From: Streptomyces antibioticus
Lineage (GTDB): Bacteria > Actinomycetota > Actinomycetes > Streptomycetales > Streptomycetaceae
Length of the DNA: 64,000 nt
Assembly (NCBI RefSeq): GCF_002019855.1
Contig: NZ_CM007717.1
Span: forward strand, 6,333,750 to 6,397,749
Direction of reading: 5' to 3'
A program made the position numbers and the translations under genes. Under the pieces are notes generated by a model. That model made no database searches and was not told the origin of the DNA. It saw only the letters and a list, made by a program, of their open reading frames with translations. Of this stretch, positions 25,690 through 34,167 are shown piece by piece; position 1 is the stretch's first letter; every line of letters starts with the position of its first letter.

Positions 25690-27363
25690 ATGACGAATCA
25701 CAGCGAAACGACTGGATCCCCCGAAAACGGCGACATCACCGGCGGTGGTGGTCCGGCGGGGCAGGCGGAGCGAGAAGAGTGGGAGCAGTGGAACGAGGGA
25801 GAGGAGTGGGAGTCGTACGGGGGTGAGGCGGAGGTCGGTGCGCCACCCGTCGACGACGGCCCCTTGCCGTACATCAGTCACAGCCCGTACGACGCGAGGA
25901 CTTCGTACGACAGCAGCCCGACCGTCCATCAAGTCACCCTGCGCACACCCGCCGAGCTGGCCGACGCGCTGCCGTACCTGCTCGGACACCGGCCGGAGGA
26001 CAGCATCGTTCTGGTGACCCTGGACGACCGAGGCCGGAGGGGCAGGTTCGGCGGACGGGCCCGGCTCGGCATCCCCGCCAACCCGGACGACTGGCCCGAC
26101 GTCGCGATGCAACTCGCGCGCGGACTCGTGAAGGGCCGCGAACGGCGAGGAGTGCGACCCGCCCAGATGGTCGTCTACCTCTGTCAGGAGCCGGGCCCGG
26201 GCGAGACGGGCCGGCAGGTCATGGAGCGGCTGCAACCGCTGGCCCACAAGCTGCGCCTGGCCTGCGGGGACCTCGAAGTCCCGGTGATCGAAGCGCTGTG
26301 CATCTCCGACGGCCGCTTCTGGTCGTACTGCTGCTCCAGGGAAGGCTGTTGTCCGGTCGAAGGCACCGCCATGGGTCTGCCCGGCACCTCCGTGCTGGCC
26401 GCGGCCGCCACCTACGCGGGGATCCAGGTCCGGGGCACACTGCGCGAGTTGCGGGCCAGGCTGCTGCCCTGGGAGGGCGGCGACGCACTGGAGCAGGAGG
26501 TCGCCCTGGACGCCGCGGGCATGGCGCTCGTCCCCAGGATTCTCGACGACGTGAGCCGCGCGGAGGTGGCCGAGGAGACGCTCGGTCTGGCCGGACGTCT
26601 CATCCGGCGGTTCGGTGAAGCGCCCGCGATTCCCGGCGTATTGCTCGCGGATCGCCGGGACGACGAACTGATCGGGTCCGACGAGGCCGCGACGCTCATC
26701 CTCGGCCTCCAGGACCGTGAGACGCGTGACCGTGCGGCCGAGTGGATGGAGGGCGACGAGGCCGCTCCGGCCCTGCGTCTGTGGCGGGCGTTGGCGCGCC
26801 GCTGTGTCGGACCGTACGGCGAACACGCGGCGGCACCCCTCACGCTGGCGGGCTGGGTCGCCTGGTCCAGCAGAGACGAACTGGAGGCCAGGGAAGCGCT
26901 GGCCATGGCCCTCGGCGCGGATCCCGAGTACCTCTTCGCCCGACTTCTCCACCAGGCCTGCAACGAGGGCCTCGACCCCGAGTCGGTACGACGCTGCCTG
27001 CGCTCTGCGCGGGAGCGGCGCGGGGCGCCGTCCGACAGGGATGGCCTGACCGGGGAGCGCGAACTCGCGCCGCCGAGTGGCCAGATGAGTGGTCAGGCGG
27101 ACGACCAGGCGCGTGCGCAGGTACCGGAGCAGATGTCCGTACGGGTGCCTCGGCAGCGGAATGGCTGTGCGCCGGCGACGCTGACCGGCCGTCGGCGTCG
27201 ACGTTCGGGCGTGGTCCGTCCTTCTTCGAGCACCACGCGCCCTGTCCCTCCGGGCCGGGGCGGCTCACGGCCTCGCACCGAGGTGAACCCCGCCGTGCGG
27301 AGCCGGGGCGACCGACCCGAAGGGGCAAGGCCCGACAGCGACGGCTCCAAGAAGGAGGTGTGA
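25690..27363 (+). CDS. DUF4192 domain protein
   Basis: 557 residues. The central part (from HQVTLRTPAELADALPYLLGHRPEDSIVLV to about residue 420) is the actinobacterial DUF4192 domain of unknown function. Before it is an acidic Trp/Glu-rich tail (EEWEQWNEGEEWESYGG), and after it about 115 residues of low-complexity Arg/Pro/Ser sequence that may be disordered. Cysteines CCSREGCCP in the middle could bind metal or form disulfides. There is no ribosome site, so the message may be leaderless. Divergent from recQ, with which it shares a 129-base promoter region. Confidence 0.75.
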   Translation: MTNHSETTGSPENGDITGGGGPAGQAEREEWEQWNEGEEWESYGGEAEVGAPPVDDGPLPYISHSPYDARTSYDSSPTVHQVTLRTPAELADALPYLLGHRPEDSIVLVTLDDRGRRGRFGGRARLGIPANPDDWPDVAMQLARGLVKGRERRGVRPAQMVVYLCQEPGPGETGRQVMERLQPLAHKLRLACGDLEVPVIEALCISDGRFWSYCCSREGCCPVEGTAMGLPGTSVLAAAATYAGIQVRGTLRELRARLLPWEGGDALEQEVALDAAGMALVPRILDDVSRAEVAEETLGLAGRLIRRFGEAPAIPGVLLADRRDDELIGSDEAATLILGLQDRETRDRAAEWMEGDEAAPALRLWRALARRCVGPYGEHAAAPLTLAGWVAWSSRDELEAREALAMALGADPEYLFARLLHQACNEGLDPESVRRCLRSARERRGAPSDRDGLTGERELAPPSGQMSGQADDQARAQVPEQMSVRVPRQRNGCAPATLTGRRRRRSGVVRPSSSTTRPVPPGRGGSRPRTEVNPAVRSRGDRPEGARPDSDGSKKEV

Positions 27364-27553
27364 GCGACTGCGCGTGCCACACGGCCATTCGGTGGGCCTC
27401 GGTGATGAGAGGCGTGACCCGGGGGAGCCACGCCCGTTCACCTGAGTGGCGGTACGCCCGCGCGCGCCGTACCGCCACGCCGCACCCCGCCAGCCGGGCC
27501 TTCCCGCCGGCGACGACCCTGTCCCGAGGCGCACAGAGAGCGAAGAAGCCCTT

Positions 27554-29653
27554 ATGCACCAGCCGACTCCGCCCTCCACCGCCGACGAACGCTCCATCCC
27601 CGGGGCACACACACCAACTGCCGGGGTGCCGGGGCCGTCTCTCAACACCACGGTGTCTCTGAGCGCCACGCGTCGCCCGGCGGCACCGGCACCGGCGCAG
27701 CGCTCCGCCGGTCTGCCGCCCGCCCACACGGCGATGATCTGCGTCGCCCTGCCGGGCCTGGCCGTCTCCACGGACCAAGGCCAACTCACCGGGCAGGGGC
27801 TGGAGGGGATCTACCGAGCGGGCCGACGCGTCCTGGCTCGCTGCCAGGTGCGGGTGGCCGGACGGGAACCACTGGTCGTCCAGGCCAGGATGACGTCCGC
27901 CGACCGGGCTCGTTTCATCGGCACCCTGCGCGTCACACCGCACGGCGGCCCGGACCCGGACGTCGTCATCGAGCGGACCCGGTCCGCGGACGGCACCGAG
28001 CGGATCACCTTGCGGAGTGCCGCCACCCGGCCCCTGCGGCTCCCGGTCGAGGTGGCCCTCGGCACGGACCTGGCCGACCTCGGGGCGATCGCGTCGGGCA
28101 CCGTCGGTCCCGAACTGCCCGCCAGCGTCCACGACTCGGGCCTGCGCTGGTCCGGCGCCCACGGGGCGTCGTGCGTCACGGCCACTCCGCCGCCCGCCGA
28201 CGCACTCGCCTCCGCGGGACTGCTGCGCTGGGACTTCGACGTACCTCCCGGCGGCAGCGTCTCCGTGGAGCTGAAGGCCCGCCTGGAGGGCGCGGGCCCC
28301 GTCCGGCCCGCCGGCCGGGCCGCCACGAGCCCCGTAGCTCCCGCGCGAGCGACGGGCGACGATCCACGCGTCGAGCCACTCCTCGCCACGAGCGTCGAGG
28401 ATCTCCAGGCCCTGCTGGTGCGCGACCCGGCTCACCCGTCGGACACGCATCTCGCGGCGGGCGCGCCGTGGCGCTGCGGCCTGGCCCCCGCCGAGGCGCT
28501 CGCCGCAGCCCGGATGGCACTGCCGCTCGGCACTCGACTGGCCGCGGGAACACTGCGCGTCCTCGCCCGCAGCCAGATCACGGGGGAGGGACCGAGGACC
28601 GGCATGATCCCCGGCCCACGCCGGGACGCGGGCGCGCATCTGCCGCCGAGCTGCACGGGGACGGAGGCCACCCTGCTCTTCCCCGTCCTGCTGGCCGAGG
28701 CCCGCCGATGGGGCCTGCCCGAGCAGGACACGAAGGAGTTGCTTCCGGCGGCCGAGCGATGCCTGTCCTGGCTGCTCGCCACCGTCGGAGACCGCCCCTA
28801 TCTGCGCGATCCGCAGCCGGGTGGACCGGTCCGCTGCGAGACGCAGGCCCACGCCCACCGCGCGGCACTGCTCGGAGCCGATCTTCTCGACGCGTACGGC
28901 AGACCGGGCGGCGGTCAGTTGCGGGAGTGGGCGTTGGCCCTGCGGGCCGCGTTCCGGCAGGACTTCTGGACCGACGATCCAGGTGGCGGCCGGCCCATGG
29001 CCGCTCTCACCTCGGACGGGCGGCCGGTGCCCCAGCTCTGCGCCACCACGGCCCACCTGCTCGACACCGGTCTGCTGGGCGGTGGCGAAATGGCCCCGGG
29101 ACTGCTCGACAAGGTGCGCACCGGCCAACTGGTCCGCCTCCTCGCCAGCCCTGTCATGGACTCCGGCTGGGGACTGCGCGGCCTGGCTGCCGACGAAGCC
29201 GGCCACAACCCCTTCGGCCACCGCAACGGTGCCGTACGCGTGCACGAGACGGCGATCGCCGTGGCGGGCATGGCCGCCGCCGGTCACGAGAAGGAGGCCG
29301 GTGCGCTGCTGCGCGGCCTGCTGGCGGCGGCCGAGGCGTTCGACCACCGCCTCCCCGAGATGTATGCGGGGGAGCAGCGAGGCGAGGCAGGCGTTCCTCT
29401 GCCGCACCCGGCGGCCTGCCGGCCCGCCGCCACCGCCGCGGCCGCCGGGGTGCTGCTGCTGACCGTGCCGGCCGGTGTCCGGCCCGATGCCCCGGCCGGC
29501 ACGGTCACCCTTCGCCCGCTGCCCAGCGCTCCCCTGGGCGAGATCGTCCTCACGGGCCTGCGCGTCGCAGGTGCCCCCTTCTCGGTCCGCGTCAGCCGGC
29601 TCGGACTCGCCATGGTCGAGGAGGCGTCCGACGGGCTGCAATTGGGAGCGTGA
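27554..29653 (+). CDS. Glycogen-debranching-enzyme N-terminal-like protein
   Basis: 699 residues. The region 65-250 resembles the N-terminal beta-sandwich of amylo-alpha-1,6-glucosidase-type debranching proteins (GLEGIYRAGRRVLARCQVRV), and the C-terminal half is an Ala/Leu-rich helical domain that looks like the (alpha/alpha) toroid of GH63/GH133-type enzymes, with CETQAHAHRAALLGADLLDAYG. The first 50 residues are disordered. A role in trehalose/glycogen or maltooligosaccharide handling is an inference; no other sugar gene is near. A GAAGAAG ribosome site precedes ATG 27554. Confidence 0.65.
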   Translation: MHQPTPPSTADERSIPGAHTPTAGVPGPSLNTTVSLSATRRPAAPAPAQRSAGLPPAHTAMICVALPGLAVSTDQGQLTGQGLEGIYRAGRRVLARCQVRVAGREPLVVQARMTSADRARFIGTLRVTPHGGPDPDVVIERTRSADGTERITLRSAATRPLRLPVEVALGTDLADLGAIASGTVGPELPASVHDSGLRWSGAHGASCVTATPPPADALASAGLLRWDFDVPPGGSVSVELKARLEGAGPVRPAGRAATSPVAPARATGDDPRVEPLLATSVEDLQALLVRDPAHPSDTHLAAGAPWRCGLAPAEALAAARMALPLGTRLAAGTLRVLARSQITGEGPRTGMIPGPRRDAGAHLPPSCTGTEATLLFPVLLAEARRWGLPEQDTKELLPAAERCLSWLLATVGDRPYLRDPQPGGPVRCETQAHAHRAALLGADLLDAYGRPGGGQLREWALALRAAFRQDFWTDDPGGGRPMAALTSDGRPVPQLCATTAHLLDTGLLGGGEMAPGLLDKVRTGQLVRLLASPVMDSGWGLRGLAADEAGHNPFGHRNGAVRVHETAIAVAGMAAAGHEKEAGALLRGLLAAAEAFDHRLPEMYAGEQRGEAGVPLPHPAACRPAATAAAAGVLLLTVPAGVRPDAPAGTVTLRPLPSAPLGEIVLTGLRVAGAPFSVRVSRLGLAMVEEASDGLQLGA

Positions 29654-29775
29654 CCAGGTCCGACCTCGTGTGATCTCAGACGGCGACCCCTGGCGGGAAG
29701 GAGCCGGGCAGAACGGTTCCAGCCCGGCCGAACCGGTGTCGATCGGCCATTGAAGCGTCCGGCGAAGGGAGTGTT

Positions 29776-29799
29776 TATCGTCAGGAAGACGACTATGAT
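29776..29799 (+). promoter_or_regulatory. Promoter with embedded inverted repeat before the Nudix regulator
   Basis: TCGTC and GACGA (29778-29792, 5-base spacer) lie immediately before TATGAT (29794-29799), a good -10 box 6 bases from the ATG. The position suggests autorepression of a leaderless gene. Confidence 0.45.
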
Positions 29800-29805
29800 C
29801 GCCGC

Positions 29806-30564
29806 ATGCCCTACGACCCGTCAGCCTTTCCGCCCTTCGCCGTCACCGTGGACCTGGTCGTGCTGACCGTGCGTCGTCATGCGCTGTGTGCGCTGGCGGT
29901 ACGCAGGGGTGAGTCGCCCTTCCAGGGGCGGTGGGCGCTGCCCGGCGGCTTCGTACGGGAGGACGAGGACCTCTCCCAGGCCGCGGCGCGTGAACTGGCC
30001 GAGGAGACGGGACTGCGCGCCCACGATCCCGCCGCCCCGTCCCAGGACAACGGCGCTCACCTGGAACAACTCGCCACCTACGGCGACCCCAAGCGCGACC
30101 CCCGGATGCGTGTCGTCAGCGTCGCCCACCTCGCGCTCGCCCCGGACCTCCCCGCGCCACGGGCCGGCGGCGACGTCAGCAACGCGCGCTGGGCGCCGGT
30201 CGAGGAACTGCTTCAGCAGGGCGGGTACGGCCGTGACAGCGAACCCGTCGCCCCCCTGGCCTTCGATCACGCCCAGATCCTCGCGGACGGTGTGGAGCGC
30301 GCCCGCTCCAAGATCGAGTACTCGTCCCTGGCGACCGCGTTCTGCCCCTCCGAGTTCACGGTCGGCGAGCTGCGCCGCGTCTACGAAGCGGTGTGGGGCG
30401 TGGCGCTGGACCCGCGCAACTTCCATCGCAAGGTGACGGGGACCCCGGGCTTCCTGGTCCCGACCGGCGGCACCACCACACGTCAGGGCGGCCGGCCCGC
30501 CCAACTCTTCCGTGCCGGTGGCGCGACCCTCCTCAACCCGCCGATGCTGCGGCCCGAGGTGTGA
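29806..30564 (+). CDS. NrtR-like Nudix domain transcriptional regulator
   Basis: 252 residues: an N-terminal Nudix domain and a C-terminal winged helix (SEFTVGELRRVYEAVWG) as in the NrtR family, which in other bacteria represses NAD-related genes and senses ADP-ribose. Unusually for a regulator the Nudix box at residues 48-70 is complete (Gly48, Glu54, Arg62-Glu63, Glu66-Glu67, Gly69), so catalytic activity may be retained. An inverted repeat overlaps its promoter. No NAD biosynthesis gene is adjacent, though an ADP-ribosylglycohydrolase gene lies 10 kb upstream. Confidence 0.8.
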   Translation: MPYDPSAFPPFAVTVDLVVLTVRRHALCALAVRRGESPFQGRWALPGGFVREDEDLSQAAARELAEETGLRAHDPAAPSQDNGAHLEQLATYGDPKRDPRMRVVSVAHLALAPDLPAPRAGGDVSNARWAPVEELLQQGGYGRDSEPVAPLAFDHAQILADGVERARSKIEYSSLATAFCPSEFTVGELRRVYEAVWGVALDPRNFHRKVTGTPGFLVPTGGTTTRQGGRPAQLFRAGGATLLNPPMLRPEV

Positions 30565-30656
30565 GCCGGGGCCGCCGCGGCCGTTGAGGATCACGCCAGC
30601 CTCGTCGGCCGTGCGGTGACCGGGAAAATCGGACATAACGCGCTATCTTGCTTCGG

Positions 30657-32588
30657 GTGATCCAGGCCGTCGGACTGACCAGCAACCCCCGCAAGGCGCT
30701 TCCGCCCGCCGTCGACGACGTCTCCTTCGAGGCACGCGCGGGCCGCGTCACCGTACTGCTCGGCGCGCCCGGCGCGGGCAAGACCACGGTGCTGAGACTC
30801 ATGCTCGAACTCCAACAGGGGCGCGGTCTCACCTACTTCAGAGGCCGCCCCCTGCACCGCATCGCCCACCCCTCCCGAGAAGTCGGCGTTCTCCTGGGCG
30901 ACGTACCCGGACACCCGTCCCGCACCGTCCGCGGCCATCTGCGGATGCTGTGCGCGGCCACCGGAGTTCCGGTCAGACGAGCCGACGAAGTCCTGGAGGT
31001 CGTCGGCCTGGTCAGCCTCCGCGACGAACGCCTCGGCACCCTCTCCCGCGGCATGGACCGACGCCTCGGACTGGCCTGCGCCCTGCTCGCGGATCCGCAC
31101 ACGCTCGTTCTCGACGCCCCGGCGGACGGACTCTCGTCGCGCGAAAACCGTTGGCTGCACGGCATGCTGCGGGCCCACGCGGACCAGGGAGGCACGGTCC
31201 TGACGACCACCACCGACCCCAAGGAAGCCGCGCGCACGGCTGACCAGGTCGTCACCCTGAAGGAGGGCAGGCTCGTCGCGGACCAGGACGCCGCCGACTT
31301 CGCCCGCACCCGGCTGCGCCCCCGCGTGGCCGTCCGCAGCCCGCACGCCGCCCGCCTCGCCGCTCTGCTCACCAAGGAGGCCCGAACCGCGCACTGCTCC
31401 GTCGAGGTCGTCCAGGAGGACGGCAACCGGCTCTCGGTGTACGGCAGTACGTGCGCACACGTGGGAGAGGCGGCGTTCCGCCACGGCATCCTCATCCACC
31501 AACTTGCCGATGAGACAGGCGACATGGGGAGCAATGCCGTCGTGATGGCTGCCGTGGGCGTGGTGGGGGCGGGGGCTCGCGTCGAGGCATCCGCTACGGC
31601 GGACTGCACGGAGTCGGACACCGATACCGACACCGACGACTCGTTCGACAACCCTGCCGAAGCCGAAGCCGAAGCCGAAACTGAGGTCGGCTCTGAGGCC
31701 GAGGTTGAGCGCCCCGACACCACCCCGCCTCCCGCCCCCGCCCAGTCACCCCCTCTCCCCTCCCCCCGCGCCGCCGACGCCCTCTCCGCCCTCCCGCCCC
31801 CCATCTCCGTCCGCTCCGCCCCCAGCCCGCTCCGCCCACTTCGCTACGAACTCCGCCGTGCCGCGGGCATCAGCACGGGCTTCCTGACCGGGGCCGCCGT
31901 CCTGGTCGTGTCCGCCCTCACCGCCGTACTCCTCGCGCGCGTGGGGCACACCCCGCAGGCGCGGCTGCTGGCCGCGTGGCCCGCGCAGTTGCCGCTGCCG
32001 CCCGCGGCGCTCGGGGCGGGGCTGCTGGGAGCGCTGGCCTTCGGGGACGAGTTCCGTCACCCCGCGCTGGCCGCGGACCGCGGGACCGTGCCCCGGAGGC
32101 TGGGCATGCTCACCGCCAAGCTCGTCGTCGCCGCGTTCACCGCGCTGCTGCTGGCTTTCCTCACGATGGGCTGCAACGCCGAAGTGCTCTACCTGCTCTA
32201 CGGTCGGGAGTTCGCGAAGGTTCCGGGGGACTGGCTTGCGTTGACCGCCAGTTGGTTCGGACTGGTCGTCGGCTGTGCGTGGGCCGGCGTCCTGGCCGCG
32301 GGTGTCTTCCGCTCCACCACGGCAGGACTGGCGGCGGGGCTCGCCGTACCGGTGGCCGTCGTACCCCTCGTACAGGCGGCCGCCGGGAACACATCAGTGC
32401 GGACTGCGGCGGGACTTTCGGTGCGCCTGCGCGAAGTGCTGTTGGTGCAGTGGCCCTTCGGCGGGGAGCGGTATCTGTCCGCCGCGGTGCGCCTCGTCGC
32501 TCAACCCGTGGGCTGGGCGCTGGCGTTGTCGCTGACCACGCTGCTCTGCGCGTATCTGTTCACGACCCTGCGCAGCAGGGTCCGATGA
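30657..32588 (+). CDS. ABC transporter ATPase-permease fusion
   Basis: 643 residues in one chain. Residues 1-210 form an ABC ATPase with Walker A GAPGAGKTT and an unusual signature TLSRGMDRRLG; residues 320-390 are a low-complexity acidic then Pro-rich linker (AEAEAEAETE, PPPAPAQSPP); the C-terminal 240 residues contain about six hydrophobic helices, as in ABC-2-type permeases. The normal order in this family is separate subunits, so the fusion is worth noting. GTG 30657 is 7 bases after TATCTT, suggesting a leaderless message. The substrate is unknown. Confidence 0.8.
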   Translation: MIQAVGLTSNPRKALPPAVDDVSFEARAGRVTVLLGAPGAGKTTVLRLMLELQQGRGLTYFRGRPLHRIAHPSREVGVLLGDVPGHPSRTVRGHLRMLCAATGVPVRRADEVLEVVGLVSLRDERLGTLSRGMDRRLGLACALLADPHTLVLDAPADGLSSRENRWLHGMLRAHADQGGTVLTTTTDPKEAARTADQVVTLKEGRLVADQDAADFARTRLRPRVAVRSPHAARLAALLTKEARTAHCSVEVVQEDGNRLSVYGSTCAHVGEAAFRHGILIHQLADETGDMGSNAVVMAAVGVVGAGARVEASATADCTESDTDTDTDDSFDNPAEAEAEAETEVGSEAEVERPDTTPPPAPAQSPPLPSPRAADALSALPPPISVRSAPSPLRPLRYELRRAAGISTGFLTGAAVLVVSALTAVLLARVGHTPQARLLAAWPAQLPLPPAALGAGLLGALAFGDEFRHPALAADRGTVPRRLGMLTAKLVVAAFTALLLAFLTMGCNAEVLYLLYGREFAKVPGDWLALTASWFGLVVGCAWAGVLAAGVFRSTTAGLAAGLAVPVAVVPLVQAAAGNTSVRTAAGLSVRLREVLLVQWPFGGERYLSAAVRLVAQPVGWALALSLTTLLCAYLFTTLRSRVR

Positions 32589-32650
32589 CGACTGTCCGCA
32601 ACCATATGGTCCGGGCATGTGCACAACTCCCCGGAGAAAGCCCATTTCTT

Positions 32651-32658
32651 TCCGATAA
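32651..32658 (+). promoter_or_regulatory. WhiG-type -10 element upstream of whiH
   Basis: TCCGATAA matches the sigma-WhiG -10 consensus GCCGATAA in 7 of 8 positions. whiH is a known WhiG target in S. coelicolor, which supports the call; the -35 TAAA is not clear. Confidence 0.55.
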
Positions 32659-32674
32659 GGCGTCAATTGCGACG

Positions 32675-32690
32675 GGGTGAGCGATCACCC
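32675..32690. promoter_or_regulatory. Perfect palindrome in the whiH leader
   Basis: GGGTGA-GCGA-TCACCC, two perfect 6-base arms with a 4-base spacer, about 17 bases downstream of the WhiG-type -10 box. It could be a WhiH autoregulatory operator or a BldD-type site (GTGA-N4-TCAC). Confidence 0.55.
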
Positions 32691-32750
32691 TTTCGTGTGC
32701 TTTTCACCAAAGACCTCAAGGGAGTTGGAGGCGACGCCGACAAAGGATCC

Positions 32751-33638
32751 GTGAGTACCCTTGCGCACACCATGATGACCGCCGCCCGCTCCGCCGACTC
32801 CGGTCTGGCCGGCCCGGGCGAACTCGACCGCTACCCCTTCGCCGACGCGCCCGCCGTCGACCGCGTCGGCGTTCCCGTCTGGGAAGGCGCGGATCCCGAG
32901 CTGGGCCGCGTGGGCCGGCGCACCGCGGGCAGCCGCGGTCGCGGGCTGCACGGCCAGCTCGTCCAACAGCTCGGACAGATGATCGTTTCGGGTGACCTGG
33001 GCGCCGACCGTCCGCTGGTGCCCGAGGAGATCGGCCAGCGTTTCGAGGTCTCCCGCACCGTCGTCCGCGAGTCGCTTCGCGTGCTGGAGGCCAAGGGCCT
33101 GGTCAGCGCCCGGCCGAACGTCGGCACGCGCGTGCGTCCCGTGAGCGACTGGAACCTTCTCGACCCGGACATCATCGAATGGCGCGCCTTCGGTCCGCAG
33201 CGGGACGATCAGCGACGTGAGCTGAGCGAGCTGCGCTGGACGATCGAACCGCTCGCCGCCCGTCTCGCCGCCGGGCACGGCCGGGACGATGTGCAGCAGC
33301 GGCTCGGTGACATGGTCGAGATCATGGGGCACGCGATGGCGCAGGGGGACGCGCTCACGTACTCCCGGGCCGACACCGAGTTCCACGCGCTGCTCATCCA
33401 GGTCTCGGGAAACCGCATGCTGGAACACCTCTCCGGGATCGTGTCGGCGGCCCTTCAGGTCTCCGGCGGTCCGGTCACCGGCTGCGACCGGCCGACCGAG
33501 GTGTCCCTGGCGCACCACGGCAGGATCGTGGACGCCCTGGCCGCGGCCGACGGCGGTGCGGCCGAGGCGGCGATGCGGCAGCTCCTCACCGTGCACCCCG
33601 AGGTGGAGCGCGTCGTACCGGCGCCGCGCGAGCACTGA
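32751..33638 (+). CDS. whiH: Sporulation regulator WhiH (GntR/FadR family)
   Basis: Developmental regulator needed for sporulation septation in aerial hyphae. The 295-residue protein has a 65-residue N-terminal extension, a winged helix (VPEEIGQRFEVSRTVVRESLRVLEAKG), and an FCD ligand-binding domain with likely metal-ligand histidines (EFHALL, HHGRIVDAL). GTG 32751 has AAAGGA 3 bases upstream; an in-frame ATG lies at 32772. Position directly upstream of hrdB is as in S. coelicolor, where this gene is whiH. A WhiG-type promoter and a palindrome precede it. Confidence 0.9.
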   Translation: MSTLAHTMMTAARSADSGLAGPGELDRYPFADAPAVDRVGVPVWEGADPELGRVGRRTAGSRGRGLHGQLVQQLGQMIVSGDLGADRPLVPEEIGQRFEVSRTVVRESLRVLEAKGLVSARPNVGTRVRPVSDWNLLDPDIIEWRAFGPQRDDQRRELSELRWTIEPLAARLAAGHGRDDVQQRLGDMVEIMGHAMAQGDALTYSRADTEFHALLIQVSGNRMLEHLSGIVSAALQVSGGPVTGCDRPTEVSLAHHGRIVDALAAADGGAAEAAMRQLLTVHPEVERVVPAPREH

Positions 33639-34167
33639 CCGCGCACCACTGGGCGGCACGGCCCGGGGGTGCCCTCCCCCTCCTGCGTCATCCCCGGCCG
33701 GCTTGCCCGCCCCCTTCGGACCCCGCGGAACCCGTCCCCGGGGCTGCGGGGTCCGGTGCGTGACAGGCGGGGGCGCCTGGCGGGCATGGGGCGCACGGCA
33801 GATGTGGGGCGTGCGACGCGCATGCGCCGGCGCACAACAATCAGGGGCTGATGACGTGCGAGGAAGGCCGCCGCGAGAGGCGCAGAACGCGCACGGGTGC
33901 CACAGGTGACCTTCTTTGTCATGGCCTGACCGCTTTTGATCGCTTACGGGGTGTGACTCGGGCCACGAAGATTGGGCGTAACGCTCATGGAAACAACGCG
34001 ATGACCTAAGAGGTGACAGTCGAGGAGGGAATACGGACGCCGGTCACGGCGCTGTGAATCTTCCCGGCCCCCGCCCGCACCGTCGGCCCATCCCCAGGTC
34101 GGTGGTCGGCTCCTGTCCGTCGTGGACGGGGCCGGAAGCCGTTTTCCAACGTTCCGAGAGGTTGTTC
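33639..34167. other. whiH-hrdB intergenic region with hrdB promoters
   Basis: These 529 bases hold no supported gene. The distal part contains the expected hrdB promoters; the SigR-like element at 34028-34053 is the only one I can define. The main vegetative promoter could not be placed with confidence. Confidence 0.5.
34028..34053 (+). promoter_or_regulatory. SigR-like promoter of hrdB
   Basis: GGAAT (34028-34032), 18 bases, then GCT (34051-34053), against the SigR consensus GGAAT-N18-GTT: one mismatch. hrdB is known to have a SigR-dependent second promoter in S. coelicolor. Confidence 0.6.
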
